Below are positions 63,447 to 64,000 of a stretch of 64,000 nucleotides of DNA, in pieces. How positions within the stretch are numbered: the stretch's first letter is position 1; every line of letters starts with the position of its first letter. The position numbers and the translations under genes were made by a program. The notes beneath the pieces are model-generated. The model saw only the letters and a program-made list of their open reading frames with translations, was not told the origin of the DNA and ran no database searches. Source of the stretch: Gynurincola endophyticus (GTDB lineage Bacteria > Bacteroidota > Bacteroidia > Chitinophagales > Chitinophagaceae); assembly GCF_003991195.1 (NCBI RefSeq), contig NZ_RCWL01000002.1:310001-374000 (forward strand), written 5' to 3'.

Positions 63447-63800
63447 ATGTCTGGCATAAAAAAGTTTGGAAACTGGGGAGAATCTATAGCGATTGCGTGG
63501 TTATTAACGGAAGAATTTGAAATTTTACATCAAAACTGAAGAAAAGGCAGGTATGAAATTGATATTATAGCCCGTAAAAAAGAAAAATTTCATTTTATTG
63601 AAGTAAAAACAAGAACCGATGAACGTTTTGGATATGGTTTAACCAATCACAAACTTCAACACCTGTGGGCAGCGATTGAAGCCTACATAGAAGATAACAA
63701 CATTGATGAAACCATTGAAACAGACATTCTGCTCATTACAGGGTTTGAGCAACAGTATACGATACAGTGAATAGAAGATATTTATGACTTTGCAGAATAG
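63447..63800 (+). pseudogene. YraN/UPF0102-family endonuclease-like gene interrupted by in-frame UGA
   Basis: Read from the ATG at 63447, the frame codes for a YraN-type protein: KKFGNWGESIAIAWLL, then ILHQN-stop-RKGRYEIDIIAR, then KFHFIEVKTRTDERFGYG, with the PD-(D/E)xK-like E-D-ExK residues intact. A TGA at 63537-63539 sits exactly where homologues have Trp (N-W-R). A second TGA at 63768-63770 is followed by IEDIYDFAE and TAG (63798), which resembles the family C-terminus, so this codon may also replace an amino acid, or may be the real stop. No frameshift is present and the rest looks intact. Either a recent pseudogene, sequencing error, or stop readthrough. Confidence 0.8.
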
Positions 63801-64000
63801 TGTTCTTTGATTTTCTCAACAAATTTATAAGTAGCCGGACAAAAAGTAACATTTTGTTTATAAACATGTACATACTCCATCATCGGTTTTTTATGGTGGT
63901 GCGGAAATCCGGAACAGTCTTTCGGACGAACCTCATAAATGCTGCACTTATTATCGTCCAGATTTAAAAACTGGCAGGGTTGAATTTTATTTACCCAATC
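63782..64000 (-). CDS. YkgJ-family cysteine-cluster protein, C-terminal part
   Basis: The last 72 residues of a protein running off the right edge. The pattern CQFL...DNKCSIYEVRPKDCSGFPHH is the hallmark of the YkgJ (UPF0153) family, whose conserved cysteines are thought to bind zinc or an iron-sulfur cluster. The N-terminal cysteines lie outside the window. Stop at 63782-63784. If the YraN frame continues to 63800 the two convergent genes overlap by 19 bp. No role is established for the family. Confidence 0.85.
   Translation of the reverse strand, partial: DWVNKIQPCQFLNLDDNKCSIYEVRPKDCSGFPHHHKKPMMEYVHVYKQNVTFCPATYKFVEKIKEHYSAKS

Noticed and set aside
63447-63800. Genome-wide reassignment of UGA to tryptophan
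   Set aside because: rnhA and the GNAT gene end in TGA at sensible positions and all other genes use UGG for Trp.

Overview
The window is a stretch of a Bacteroidota chromosome, most likely from the Chitinophagaceae or a close relative. The evidence is an AT-rich genome, genes without clear Shine-Dalgarno sites, 16 exact copies of the Bacteroidota -7 promoter element TAnnTTTG placed just before genes, a short RpoD lacking region 1.1, a three-gene sdhCAB cluster with a single membrane subunit, a secreted protease with a type IX secretion (T9SS) sorting tail, and the pairing of rsmD with a DUF3822 gene. No tRNA, rRNA, transposase, phage gene or CRISPR array is seen; this is mostly core genome.

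Layout. 1-5.6 kb: end of an SDR/epimerase gene, small secreted and DoxX-like genes, an M61 peptidase and an amino-acid permease. 5.6-12 kb: a minus-strand housekeeping block (polyprenyl synthase, RNase R, LpxK, 5-formyl-THF cyclo-ligase, then RsmD and DUF3822). 12-20 kb: MATE exporter, FolB, TrxB, RpoD, PurM, RibF, HolA. 20-29.5 kb: a coiled-coil membrane protein, a 99-bp tandem repeat, a 1158-residue outer-membrane protein, an ABC-F ATPase, a lipoprotein S9 peptidase and a VOC enzyme. 29.5-30.1 kb: a repeat island with 73-bp tandem units. 30.1-35.6 kb: sdhCAB, accD, smpB. 35.6-42.7 kb: the more accessory part, with secreted unknowns, a secreted DUF695-RraB fusion, a GNAT enzyme, an ECF sigma/YCII pair, a GH5 glucanase and an unknown membrane protein. 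43-49.4 kb: a tight minus-strand operon parE, methyltransferase, DUF1835, DUF4260, parC. 49.6-64 kb: M43 protease, ModF-like double ATPase, DUF2130, a phosphopantetheinyl transferase and dcd on face-to-face promoters, TlpA-like oxidoreductase, TspO, DUF3810, acyl-CoA carboxylase beta subunit, RNase HI, DUF6580, ManA, a YraN gene with in-frame UGA codons, and the end of a YkgJ gene.

The genes fit an aerobic heterotroph: respiration (sdhCAB), fatty-acid and branched-chain acyl-CoA metabolism (accD, MCC-beta-like), folate and flavin synthesis, lipid A synthesis, and secreted hydrolases. No complete new system stands out. The items I rate highest are the YraN reading frame interrupted by UGA where tryptophan is expected, promoter -33 elements lying inside upstream terminators, back-to-back face-to-face promoters, and a secreted RraB-like fusion protein.
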